13,822 nt of DNA from CBDFHV01 sp965247705 (GTDB lineage Bacteria > Pseudomonadota > Alphaproteobacteria > Rhodospirillales > CAMCUA01): assembly GCA_965247705.1 (NCBI GenBank), contig CBDFHV010000008.1, positions 1-13,822 of the forward strand. Reading direction: 5' to 3'. Shown in pieces: positions 7,016 to 13,808 of this stretch. A program made the translations under genes and the position numbers. The notes under the pieces were generated by a model. That model saw nothing but the letters and a program-made list of their open reading frames with translations, was not told the DNA's origin and did no database searches. The number at the start of each line of letters is the position of its first letter. The stretch's first letter is position 1.

Positions 7016-7140
7016 CCGCCTTGGGGCGGCTGGAGGAAGCGGCCGAACGGTTCGAAGGGGCCGTCGGGCTGTTGGTGGATCACGCCGATGCCTGGAACAA
7101 CCTGGGCACGACCCTGGTGGCCCTGAAGCGGGAAGAGTAG
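6980..7140 (+). other. Two lesions in the TPR-methyltransferase gene: G-run frameshift and in-frame TAG
   Basis: The frame change falls at or next to the GGGG run 6980-6983; a fifth G would join D-P-Q-D-G to G-T-A-H-Y-D-L-A-L in frame. About 155 bases later, codon 7138-7140 is TAG inside an otherwise perfect repeat, L-K-R-E-E-stop-A-E-K-A-L-R-Q-A-V. A GAG to TAG change would explain it, as glutamate is expected there. Bases 6985-7137 therefore still code for good TPR sequence although no intact frame uses them. A homopolymer frameshift can be a sequencing error; a nearby base substitution is less easily dismissed. Confidence 0.75.
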
Positions 7141-7152
7141 GCCGAGAAAGCG

Positions 7153-8487
7153 TTGCGCCAAGCCGTGGCGCGCGATCCCGCCCACGGGCGCGCCCAAGCC
7201 AACCTGGGGCGGCTTCTGCACCGGCGGCACGGGCTCGACGAGGCCGCGGCGGTATTGGGCCGCGCCTGTGGCTTGCGGCCCGACGATTCTTCCCTGTTCT
7301 TCGACTGGGCCGAGGTATTGATGGCCCTGGAGCGCGTGGAGGAAGCCGTCGACGCCTACGGCCGAGCGACGACCCTGGCGCCGGACGACCTGGAAGCCGC
7401 CAACAATCTGGGGGCGGCCTTGACCCATATGGGACGGTTCAAGGATGCCGTGGCGGTCTTTCGCGGCGCCTCTTCTCTGGCCCCCGACGACCCGAGAATT
7501 CAGAGGAACCTAGCCAACGCCCTACGCCTGGAGGGCGACCTGGAGGCGGCCATCGATATTCTTTCGAAGGCTGTCGCCGATCACGGCGGCGATGTCAGCC
7601 TGCACAACAGCCTGGGCGCCGCGCTCGGCGTGGCCGGGCGACATGGGGAAGCCGCGGAAGCATTTCGCGAGGCCATTCGACACGATCCCAACCAATTGGA
7701 AAGCCACTACAATCTGGCCGGCGCGCTGCAAGCCCTGGCGGACCGGGACGGCGCCATCAAGGCCTATGGTCAGGCGCTGCGCATCGATCCCGACCACGCC
7801 TCGAGCCGCCACATGCTGGCCGCCCTTTCAGGCGAAAACCCGGCCCGCCCCCCGGAAGGTTTCGTCGCCGGCCTGTTCGACCTCTATGCGCCGAATTTCG
7901 AGGACCATCTTGTGACCGGCTTGGCCTATCGCATGCCCGATCTGTTGAAGGATCAGGTGGCGCAATACCTGGATCGCCGGGACGGCGCCGGCGTCATCCT
8001 GGCCAGCGCCCTCGACCTCGGTTGTGGCACCGGCATTGCCGGCACGAAGTTTCGGCCCCTCGTGCGACGCCTTCACGGCGTGGACGCGTCTCGAAACATG
8101 ATCTCGGAGGCCCGACGCAAGGGAATCTACGATGGCTTGTGGGTGGACGACGCCGTGTCGTACATGACGACCGCGACGGAGACCTACGATCTGATCATTG
8201 CCGCCGACGTCCTGACTTACCTGGGCGATCTGACCGACCTGGTGCGGGCGGCGGCGCGGCGGCTGCGGCCGGGAGGACTGCTGTCGGTGACCGTCGAACC
8301 GGACGCCGAGGACGGGGCATTCCGGCTTCGGTCGAATGGCCGCTACACCCACGGGGAAGGGCCCTTGCGCCGGTGCCTGAAAACCGCCGGCCTCTCGGTA
8401 CGGGAAACCTGGCGCGAGGAGGGACGGCGGGAGAGCGGACGACCGGTCGAAATCCTGTTCCTGCTAGCGGAGCGGGCCGGTGGCTAA
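7153..8487 (+). CDS. TPR-repeat methyltransferase (COG4976 type), 3' part of a broken gene
   Basis: An open frame of up to 444 residues after the TAG at 7138. About six to seven TPR units (to residue 215) precede a hinge H-M-L-A-A-L-S-G-E and then L-F-D-L-Y-A-P-N-F-E, typical of the COG4976 family. A class I SAM-dependent methyltransferase domain begins at about 285, with motif I D-L-G-C-G-T-G at 288-294, then G-V-D-A-S and later D-L-I-I-A-A-D-V-L-T-Y-L-G-D-L. The catalytic domain has no visible damage. Possible restarts are TTG 7153 or GTG 7165, neither with a clear ribosome-binding site, so expression is doubtful unless ribosomes reinitiate. It overlaps the next, paralogous gene by 8 bases. 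The substrate is unknown; flagellin or a surface glycan is inferred from the neighbourhood. Confidence 0.7.
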   Translation: MRQAVARDPAHGRAQANLGRLLHRRHGLDEAAAVLGRACGLRPDDSSLFFDWAEVLMALERVEEAVDAYGRATTLAPDDLEAANNLGAALTHMGRFKDAVAVFRGASSLAPDDPRIQRNLANALRLEGDLEAAIDILSKAVADHGGDVSLHNSLGAALGVAGRHGEAAEAFREAIRHDPNQLESHYNLAGALQALADRDGAIKAYGQALRIDPDHASSRHMLAALSGENPARPPEGFVAGLFDLYAPNFEDHLVTGLAYRMPDLLKDQVAQYLDRRDGAGVILASALDLGCGTGIAGTKFRPLVRRLHGVDASRNMISEARRKGIYDGLWVDDAVSYMTTATETYDLIIAADVLTYLGDLTDLVRAAARRLRPGGLLSVTVEPDAEDGAFRLRSNGRYTHGEGPLRRCLKTAGLSVRETWREEGRRESGRPVEILFLLAERAGG

Positions 8488-9604
8488 CCGGGACCAGGCC
8501 CTGCACGGTATCCAGGCGCATTGCCGGGCCGGCCGGTACGAAGAGGCACTCGCGCTGGCCCGGTCGGCCGCCGCCGATCGACCGCACGAGCCCGCTCTGC
8601 TCGGGTTGGCCGGCACCATCGCCGGACAGTTGGGGCACGGCGTTGAATCGCTCCGACTTCTCGAAGCGGCGGCGAACGCCGCGCCGAAGGCGCCACATGT
8701 CCACTACAATTTAGCGGTCGCGCTGACCGGTGCCGGGAAGGTCGAACGGGCGGCGGCCGCTTTCGAGCGGTCCATCGCCCTCGACCCGTCGAATCGGGAC
8801 GCCTGGTTCGGCCTCGCCCATGCCCGCCTCGACCGGGCGGATAGGGCCGGTGCCCTTGAGGCCTTCCGTCAGGTGCTGGCCGTGGCCGCCGACGATCCGG
8901 CGGCCCGCCACATGGTGGCGGCGTTGAGCGGCGAGACGACCGAGGGCGCGCCAACCGAGTACGTACGAGGACTGTTCGAGGACTACGCACCCCGGTTCGA
9001 GGCGGACATGGCAGGCCCCCTCGCCTACGCGACCCCCGACGCGATTGTGGGGATTCTCGAAGGCTTGGCGCCGTCATGCCGTGCCCCGGGCGACGCGCCT
9101 TGGGCGCGCGCCCTGGACCTGGGTTGCGGCACCGGGCTGTGCGGCGCCCGCATCCGGCACCTGGCGACACGGCTGGAAGGTGTGGACCTGTCCCCGGCGA
9201 TGGTGGCGCGGGCGCGGGAGAAGGCGCTCTACGACGACCTTTGGGCCGGCGACATGATGGCGTTCCTCGACCGCGCGACCGCGGCGGGACGGCGCTACGA
9301 CCTGGTGACCGCCGCCGACGTGATGGTTTACGTGGGCAATCTGGAACCCGTTGTCGAAGCCGTCGCCGCTTGCCTGGCGGCCGCGGGGATCTTCGCGTTT
9401 TCCGTCGAATCGACGGACCGGAATCCCTATGCGCTGCAAACCTCGGGACGCTTCGCCCATGCCGACAGTTACGTGGCGGAAATGGCCGCGCGCAGCGGGC
9501 TGGGGATACGGGCGGTGCGGGCCACGGTCCTGCGCCGAGACGCCAAGGAACCGGTCGCCGGGACCGTCTGGGCCACGGGACCGAAGAAGGAGCCGAACCC
9601 GTGA
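8480..9604 (+). CDS. TPR-repeat methyltransferase (COG4976 type), intact paralogue
   Basis: A 374-residue protein. TPR helices occupy residues 8-145 (for example H-Y-N-L-A-V-A-L-T-G-A-G-K-V-E-R-A). The hinge H-M-V-A-A-L-S-G-E and L-F-E-D-Y-A-P-R-F-E follow. A class I methyltransferase domain spans about 208-355, with D-L-G-C-G-T-G at 213-219, G-V-D-L-S at 234-238 and L-V-T-A-A-D-V-M-V-Y-V-G-N-L at 275-288. It is a shorter, diverged tandem copy of the preceding gene, with the same hinge and catalytic motifs. It starts at GTG 8480, overlapping the previous stop, with GGAG about 8 bases ahead. Its own stop overlaps the glycosyltransferase start in a GTGA, so the two are probably translationally coupled. 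A small-molecule methyltransferase acting on a glycan or protein is likely; the target is not known. Confidence 0.88.
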   Translation: MANRDQALHGIQAHCRAGRYEEALALARSAAADRPHEPALLGLAGTIAGQLGHGVESLRLLEAAANAAPKAPHVHYNLAVALTGAGKVERAAAAFERSIALDPSNRDAWFGLAHARLDRADRAGALEAFRQVLAVAADDPAARHMVAALSGETTEGAPTEYVRGLFEDYAPRFEADMAGPLAYATPDAIVGILEGLAPSCRAPGDAPWARALDLGCGTGLCGARIRHLATRLEGVDLSPAMVARAREKALYDDLWAGDMMAFLDRATAAGRRYDLVTAADVMVYVGNLEPVVEAVAACLAAAGIFAFSVESTDRNPYALQTSGRFAHADSYVAEMAARSGLGIRAVRATVLRRDAKEPVAGTVWATGPKKEPNP

Positions 9605-10575
9605 CGCAGGCCCATTCCCGCGCCCTGGTCACCATGGCCATCGGCGACGCTTACGTGCAGGCGTTCGAGCGCGACGCCCGGCCTTCCTGGCACGCCTATT
9701 GTAACCGCCACGGCTACGACCTCATCGTGATCACGGAGGTGATCGACCGCAACTGCGATCTGGGCAAAAAGTCTCTCCACTGGCAGAAGCTGCTCATACC
9801 CGCACTGCCTCAAGTCAGCGAATACGAGCAAGTGGCGTGGGTCGACAGCGATATCGTGATCAACGATCGGGCGGCGCCTTGTCTGTTCGCCGACCTGCCC
9901 CGGGAACGCATCGGCGTGGTCGACGAAACCGCTCCGTTCGAGATTCGCGACGAGTCGGGTTCGCTGCACAGCCGCTACAACGTGCTTGCCACGCTCATGC
10001 AGGTACAGGTCACCGGCACGCCGCCCGGCGACGGACGGCCGGTGACCGTCACCGACGGCACTGTCGAGGATTACTACCGGTTCTTCGGATTCCCGAAGTC
10101 CGTGAGCCGGAACATCAATTCGGGGGTTTTCGCCTTTGATCCGAAGCGCCACGGCGAGGTGTTCCTGGAATGCTACGCCCGCCACGACCGCGACATGATC
10201 GGCTATGAGAACCTGCCCCTGTCATACGAACTCCAGGCCGGCGATCTGGTGCACGCCCTCGATCGCCGCTTCAACGTGATCTGGGGGTCGGTGGCGGCGT
10301 GGCACTATCCGTTTCTGTTCAACGGGGAGCTGGCGCGTCGCAACCCGGACCTGATGCGGTTGTGCGTCAACACCGCCTATCGAAACGCGTATTTCCTGCA
10401 TTTTTCGGGCGACGGCAACAGCCCGTTGACCAAAGGCGCCGCGCAACTCATCGATCGGGAATCCGAGGGTGTCGCGGCCCAGGTCTTTCCAGACCTTTGG
10501 GCGCGGCGGAACTCGATCATGACCTTCGCGCCCCTGGCCACGGCGGAACGTCGACAGAGACCGTTGATCGTTTGA
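9601..10575 (+). CDS. GT-A type glycosyltransferase (GT8/GT34-like)
   Basis: A 324-residue protein. The first half has a nucleotide-sugar binding fold, with A-L-V-T-M-A-I-G-D near the start, L-H-W-Q-K-L-L at 59-65 and V-A-W-V-D-S-D-I-V at 78-86. D-S-D is the metal-binding DxD-like motif. Further on, N-I-N-S-G-V-F-A-F-D-P at 171-181 resembles the N-x-G motif of GT8-like enzymes, and a C-terminal F-L-H-F-S-G-D-G segment supplies the usual histidine. No membrane segment is seen, so it is probably cytoplasmic. The GTG at 9601 was chosen because AAGGAG lies 8 bases upstream and it overlaps the previous stop; the longer frame from 9076 lies inside the methyltransferase gene. A role in glycosylating flagellin or a cell-surface glycan is inferred from the cluster. 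Confidence 0.82.
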   Translation: MTQAHSRALVTMAIGDAYVQAFERDARPSWHAYCNRHGYDLIVITEVIDRNCDLGKKSLHWQKLLIPALPQVSEYEQVAWVDSDIVINDRAAPCLFADLPRERIGVVDETAPFEIRDESGSLHSRYNVLATLMQVQVTGTPPGDGRPVTVTDGTVEDYYRFFGFPKSVSRNINSGVFAFDPKRHGEVFLECYARHDRDMIGYENLPLSYELQAGDLVHALDRRFNVIWGSVAAWHYPFLFNGELARRNPDLMRLCVNTAYRNAYFLHFSGDGNSPLTKGAAQLIDRESEGVAAQVFPDLWARRNSIMTFAPLATAERRQRPLIV

Positions 10576-10586
10576 GCTCGGGTCCG

Positions 10587-10763
10587 CTACTGCCCGTCGG
10601 CCGGCAGAATTGCCAGATTTCGGTATTTCAGTGGAACGGCGTCGGCGCGGACGTAGCTCATCTCGCCCCGGTGGGGGTGGGGAACGGCGCCCCGGGCCAG
10701 GACATAATCTTCTCCCAACAGGTCGTCGATGCGGCGCCGGTCTGCCTCGCTGTGGAATTCTAG
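10587..10763 (-). pseudogene. FkbM-family methyltransferase, 3' fragment cut off by the IS1380-family element
   Basis: The minus strand reads the last 57 residues of an FkbM-type methyltransferase, beginning E-F-H-S-E-A-D-R-R-R-I-D and passing P-H-P-H-R-G-E-M-S-Y-V to the TAG at 10587-10589. The H-S-E-A-D-R block is the usual C-terminal family segment that follows V-V-x-L-E-[FY]. Its first codon starts at 10760, in the CTAG target duplication. Joined at CTAG to the fragment ending at 12363 it gives V-V-H-L-E-F-H-S-E in frame. It is convergent with the glycosyltransferase gene, 11 bases away. It has no start of its own and is not expressible alone. Confidence 0.88.
10760..10763. repeat. 4-bp target-site duplication CTAG, left copy
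   Basis: CTAG lies directly outside the left end of the IS1380-family element and recurs at 12363-12366 outside the right end. The length fits this family. One copy is needed to restore the FkbM reading frame, which supports this exact boundary. Confidence 0.85.
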
Positions 10764-10776
10764 CCCGAATTATTCA
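10764..10776 (+). repeat. Left terminal inverted repeat of the IS1380-family element
   Basis: Thirteen bases beginning CCCGAATT are repeated in inverted form at the right end with one mismatch (fourth base). Further partial similarity follows after a 2-base offset (CGGC). Confidence 0.85.
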
Positions 10777-10883
10777 CGGCGCTGATTGAAAATGCTGGTG
10801 AGCGTAGATTAACCTGTTGAAATGCCGTATGATTTTGGTGTCAAGACAAGATCACATGGCAACAGAACAACCCACGGCTCACC

Positions 10884-12224
10884 ATGAACGAGATTACCCC
10901 CTATCTCCCTGGTTTGTCGCCCGTTGGAGGCAAGCCGCTTTGCGCCCGCTTCGACGGCGGACGGCTGTCGTCGGACGGCGGGGTGTTGTTGTTGGGCGAG
11001 ATCGACAGGCGGCTCGGCATCGCCGACGTGCTCGCTTCCTGCGTCACCGACGTGCGCGACCCGGCGAGCACGACCCACGCTTACGTAGACATGATCCGGG
11101 CGCGCCTGTTCGCTATTGCCTGCGGGTATGAGGATTGCGACGACCTCGACGTTCTGCGTTTCGATCCGGCGTTCAAGCTGGCCTGTGGCCGTTTGTCCGA
11201 GAGCGGCGACGACCTGATGAGCCAACCGACCCTGTCGCGCCTCGAGAACGCGCCGTCATGGCGCGCGCTCGGGCGCATGGGGCTGTCGATGATCGATCTG
11301 TTTTGCGCCAGCTTCAAGCGCGTTCCGGCGCGCATCGTTCTCGATATCGACGACACCGACGACGCCGTTCACGGCGGCCAGCAGCTGGCGCTGTTCAACG
11401 CCCATTACGACGACTATTGCTTCCAACCCATCCATATCTTCGAGGCGGCCACCGGCAAGCCGGTGATGTCACTGCTGCGTCCCGGCAAGCGGCCCTCCGG
11501 CGACGAGGCGGCGCGGATCCTGAGACACGTCATCGGCCGCATCCGCCGCAACTGGCCACGGGTCGAGATCACCGTGCGGGGCGATGGCCACTACGCCACG
11601 CCGGAGGCCATGGAATTCCTCGAACGTCAGGGCTGCGGCTACATCTTCGGGCTTTCCGGCAACGCCCGGCTGAACAGGATCGGCCAGCCGTGGTGCGAGG
11701 ACGCCGCCGTGCGCCGGGCGGGGCAGGGAAAGGATAAGGTGCGCCGCTTCTTCCACACCGGCTACCAGGCCAAAAGCTGGTCACGGCAACGCTCGGTCAT
11801 CGCCCGCGTGGAAGCTACCGCCAAGGGCTGTGACGTCCGCTTCGTCGTCACCAACCTGAGCGGCCGCGCCAAGGCGCTCTACGAGAAGGTCTACTGCGCC
11901 CGCGGGCGGATGGAAAACATGATCAAGGACCACAAGCTCTACACCAAGTCCGACCGCACGTCGTGCCACCGTTGGGAGGCCAACCAGTTCCGCCTCTTCC
12001 TGCATACCGGCGCCTACTGGCTGCTGCATCAGCTTCGCCAAGCGGCGCCTCGGAAATCGCTGTGGCGAACGGCCACCTTCGAAACCCTGCGCCGGGCGTT
12101 TCTCAAAATCGCCGTCCGCGTCGAGGAGCTCAAGTCGCGCCTCAGGATCGCCCTGCCTTCGGCCTATCCCTATCAGCCGGCCATGATCGCCATCGCCGGG
12201 CGCATCACCGCCCAAGGGCCCTGA
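10884..12224 (+). CDS. IS1380-family transposase (DDE)
   Basis: A 446-residue transposase, full length for the family. The N-terminal part has the G-G-x-L-S-S-D-G-G-V-L-L-L segment typical of IS1380 proteins. The DDE residues are visible: first Asp in V-L-D-I-D-D-T-D-D (about residues 151-159), second Asp in V-R-G-D-G-H-Y-A-T-P, and the glutamate in Y-C-A-R-G-R-M-E-N-M-I-K-D, matching the Y-R-E-K signature of IS4-related transposases. No internal stop or frameshift is present, so the enzyme may be active. The ATG at 10884 was chosen; no clear ribosome-binding site precedes it, and low transposase expression is common. Transcription is opposite to the host gene. Confidence 0.92.
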   Translation: MNEITPYLPGLSPVGGKPLCARFDGGRLSSDGGVLLLGEIDRRLGIADVLASCVTDVRDPASTTHAYVDMIRARLFAIACGYEDCDDLDVLRFDPAFKLACGRLSESGDDLMSQPTLSRLENAPSWRALGRMGLSMIDLFCASFKRVPARIVLDIDDTDDAVHGGQQLALFNAHYDDYCFQPIHIFEAATGKPVMSLLRPGKRPSGDEAARILRHVIGRIRRNWPRVEITVRGDGHYATPEAMEFLERQGCGYIFGLSGNARLNRIGQPWCEDAAVRRAGQGKDKVRRFFHTGYQAKSWSRQRSVIARVEATAKGCDVRFVVTNLSGRAKALYEKVYCARGRMENMIKDHKLYTKSDRTSCHRWEANQFRLFLHTGAYWLLHQLRQAAPRKSLWRTATFETLRRAFLKIAVRVEELKSRLRIALPSAYPYQPAMIAIAGRITAQGP

Positions 12225-12349
12225 ACCAAGCGGCAGGTGCCGCCGGACGAGCCCCGAACAACAACCTCCAACCTCTCCGACAATCCGTCTCAAAAATCGC
12301 CGTCAACCCGGTCGCTACCGCTCGTCCCGCTGAAATCCGATGGCCGTCA

Positions 12350-12362
12350 TGAATAATTGGGG
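12350..12362 (-). repeat. Right terminal inverted repeat of the IS1380-family element
   Basis: On the minus strand this reads CCCCAATTATTCA, pairing with the left end with one mismatch. The CTAG duplication follows directly at 12363. Confidence 0.85.
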
Positions 12363-12366
12363 CTAG
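12363..12366. repeat. 4-bp target-site duplication CTAG, right copy
   Basis: This matches the copy at 10760-10763. On the minus strand it supplies the CTA leucine codon and the first base of the next glutamate codon of the FkbM gene. Confidence 0.85.
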
Positions 12367-12723
12367 GTGGACAACGGCCGGGCGGAAGCGGGGAAGCAGG
12401 CTTTGCAGGATCGGCACCTCGCAGCCCTCCGTATCCACCTTCAGAATGTCGATCCGGCTTATTCCTTGCGCTTGTGCGAAGGCGTCCGCCGCTACCAGCC
12501 GGACGGACTCGCCCGCCTCCGTGTTCAAGGCGCTGCGGCCTATGGAACCGGTCACCGGCGTAAGTCGGCCGACGTGAAGAACGCGCGTCGCGTCCCGGTC
12601 CCATAGACCCACGTTGCGCGCTTTCACCCCCGACAAAGGCCGCAGGTTGGATTCAAGAACCGCAAAGCTCTCCCCATGGGGCTCGAAGGCCCAAATGACT
12701 GCGTCCGGATAGGCGGCGCGGAA

Positions 12724-12731
12724 ATAAAGAG
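12724..12731. repeat. 8-bp target-site duplication ATAAAGAG, left copy
   Basis: ATAAAGAG abuts the left terminal repeat of the IS1595-family element and recurs at 13809-13816. Eight bases is the usual duplication length for this family. Confidence 0.92.
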
Positions 12732-12749
12732 CGTCCCTATCCGGTTAAA
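12732..12749 (+). repeat. Left terminal inverted repeat of the IS1595-family element
   Basis: Eighteen bases starting CGTCCCTATCCGG pair perfectly with 13791-13808. After one mismatch the next four bases (CAGG) also match. Confidence 0.92.
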
Positions 12750-12834
12750 ACAGGATCGGCCTAAATGTTCTTGTTATGTTCACGTAGAGGATGTAGGCTG
12801 ATCGCATTGTCTCGGGCTTTTGGAGGGCGGTGCG

Positions 12835-13803
12835 ATGGGCAGGATGTTGGCGTTTCAAGAACGGCACGGATCGGAAGCGGCCTGCATCGAGGCGCTGGCC
12901 CGGCTGCGCTGGCCGCAGGGCTATGTCTGTGCCCGCTGCGGCGAACGGCGGAGCTACCGAATGACGGCGCGGCCCAGGATCTTCGAATGCGCCCGTTGCG
13001 GTCATCAGGAATCGGTGACGGCGGGGACGATCTTCCACCGCACCCGCACGCCGCTCCGCAAATGGTTCCTGGCGGCGTGGTGGATGGCGCGCGACAAGCG
13101 TGGGGTCTCGGCCCTTTTGCTGTCCCGCGAGTTGGATCTGCGCTACGAGACAGCGTGGCTGATGGCTCATAAGCTGCGTCATGCCCTGACGGAGCGCTCG
13201 GAATTTCCGCTCGAGGGCTTGGTCGAGGTCGACGAGAGTTATTATGGCGGGCGCGGCAAGCCGGAGAGCCGGGGCCGGGGCCTTTCCAACCCGAACAAGA
13301 GCCTGTTGGTGATGGCCGTCGAGAAGCGGCCGGTCGGGCCGGGCAAGGGCATCAAGGGAAGCGGCTTCGTCGCCGGCCGGGCGCGGCTCGCCATCCTCCC
13401 GGCGGCCACCGCCCGCGAGCTGGGCGGCTTCGTGCGCGCCTCGGTCAGGCCCGGAAGCCGCCTCGCCAGCGACGCCTTCAAGGGGTACGCCGGACTCCGC
13501 GACACCTATCGCCACCACCCCGTCGTGCAAGGCGAAGGCAAGAATGCCGAGCGCTTGATGCCGGTCGTCCATGTCCTGTTTTCCAACGTGAAGACCTGGC
13601 TCAACGGCACCTATCACGGTGTCGGCGCCAAGCACCTGCCGCGCTATGCCCGGGAATGGAGCTACCGCTTCAACCGCCGCACACGCATCACCGATCTGGC
13701 CGACTTCGTCCTCCGCCGCGCCATGGACCAACCCACCATCACCTACAAGGAGCTGGTCGACAGTCTTCAACCGCAGGGTGCGCTACCTGCTTTAACCGGA
13801 TAG
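12835..13803 (+). CDS. IS1595-family (ISXO2-like) transposase
   Basis: A 322-residue transposase. Residues 31-57 form the N-terminal zinc ribbon, with C-A-R-C-G repeated twice. Next comes F-H-R-T-R-T-P-L-R-K-W-F and a helix-turn-helix-like stretch ending Y-E-T-A-W-L-M-A-H-K-L-R. The catalytic domain shows V-E-V-D-E-S-Y-Y-G-G, then A-S-D-A-F-K-G-Y-A, and near the end S-N-V-K-T-W-L-N-G-T-Y-H with R-F-N-R-R. This is the DDN(K)-type layout of the ISXO2-like family. The ATG at 12835 has GGAGGG about 7 bases upstream and was preferred over TTG 12820. The TAG stop at 13801-13803 lies inside the right terminal repeat. The gene looks intact. Confidence 0.93.
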   Translation: MGRMLAFQERHGSEAACIEALARLRWPQGYVCARCGERRSYRMTARPRIFECARCGHQESVTAGTIFHRTRTPLRKWFLAAWWMARDKRGVSALLLSRELDLRYETAWLMAHKLRHALTERSEFPLEGLVEVDESYYGGRGKPESRGRGLSNPNKSLLVMAVEKRPVGPGKGIKGSGFVAGRARLAILPAATARELGGFVRASVRPGSRLASDAFKGYAGLRDTYRHHPVVQGEGKNAERLMPVVHVLFSNVKTWLNGTYHGVGAKHLPRYAREWSYRFNRRTRITDLADFVLRRAMDQPTITYKELVDSLQPQGALPALTG

Positions 13804-13808
13804 GGACG
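13791..13808 (-). repeat. Right terminal inverted repeat of the IS1595-family element
   Basis: This is the exact complement of 12732-12749. It includes the last bases of the transposase gene and its stop codon. Confidence 0.92.

Larger units (their letters stand above)
10764..12362 (+). mobile_element. IS1380-family insertion sequence, complete (1599 bp)
   Basis: The element is bounded by terminal inverted repeats, CCCGAATTATTCA at 10764-10776 and the complement CCCCAATTATTCA at 12350-12362, which match at 12 of 13 bases. CTAG direct repeats sit immediately outside. It contains one transposase gene in the plus direction. The 1.6-kb length, CC-type ends and 4-bp duplication fit the family. 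It lies in, and antiparallel to, an FkbM-family gene. About 120 bases before the transposase and 138 bases after it show no further gene. Confidence 0.9.
12363..12731 (-). pseudogene. FkbM-family methyltransferase, middle fragment between two insertion sequences
   Basis: The minus strand reads about 122 residues of an FkbM-family SAM-dependent methyltransferase. The order is L-Y-F-R-A-A-Y-P-D-A-V-I-W-A-F-E-P (SAM-binding acidic strand end), later N-V-G-L-W, then a serine/leucine stretch, D-I-L-K-V-D-T-E-G-C-E-V-P-I-L, the hallmark FkbM motif, and R-P-A-V-V-H-L at the downstream junction. No stop interrupts this piece. Left alone, its frame runs into the IS1380-family element and ends at 12205 with about 50 foreign residues. 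FkbM enzymes methylate sugar hydroxyls in polysaccharides or natural products, which suits a glycan-modification cluster. With both insertions present the gene is surely inactive. Confidence 0.9.
12732..13808 (+). mobile_element. IS1595-family insertion sequence, complete (1077 bp)
   Basis: Perfect 18-bp terminal inverted repeats (CGTCCCTATCCGGTTAAA at 12732-12749 and its complement at 13791-13808) extend to 22 of 23 matching bases. Identical 8-bp ATAAAGAG duplications flank both ends. A single intact transposase gene fills it. The unblemished ends and duplication point to a recent insertion. It lies in the same FkbM gene as the IS1380-family element, 369 bases away, and is likewise antiparallel to that gene. 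Confidence 0.94.

Noticed and set aside
6912..8714. 600-codon plus-strand open frame across the TPR-methyltransferase genes
   Set aside because: It is Arg/Gly/Pro-rich with no repeat structure. The TPR and methyltransferase motifs lie in other frames.
9076..9600. N-terminal extension of the glycosyltransferase
   Set aside because: It lies inside the methyltransferase domain of the upstream gene in another frame. The start at 9601 has a strong ribosome-binding site.
12745..13770. 341-codon minus-strand open frame inside the IS1595-family element
   Set aside because: It is antisense to an intact transposase and shows no recognisable domain.
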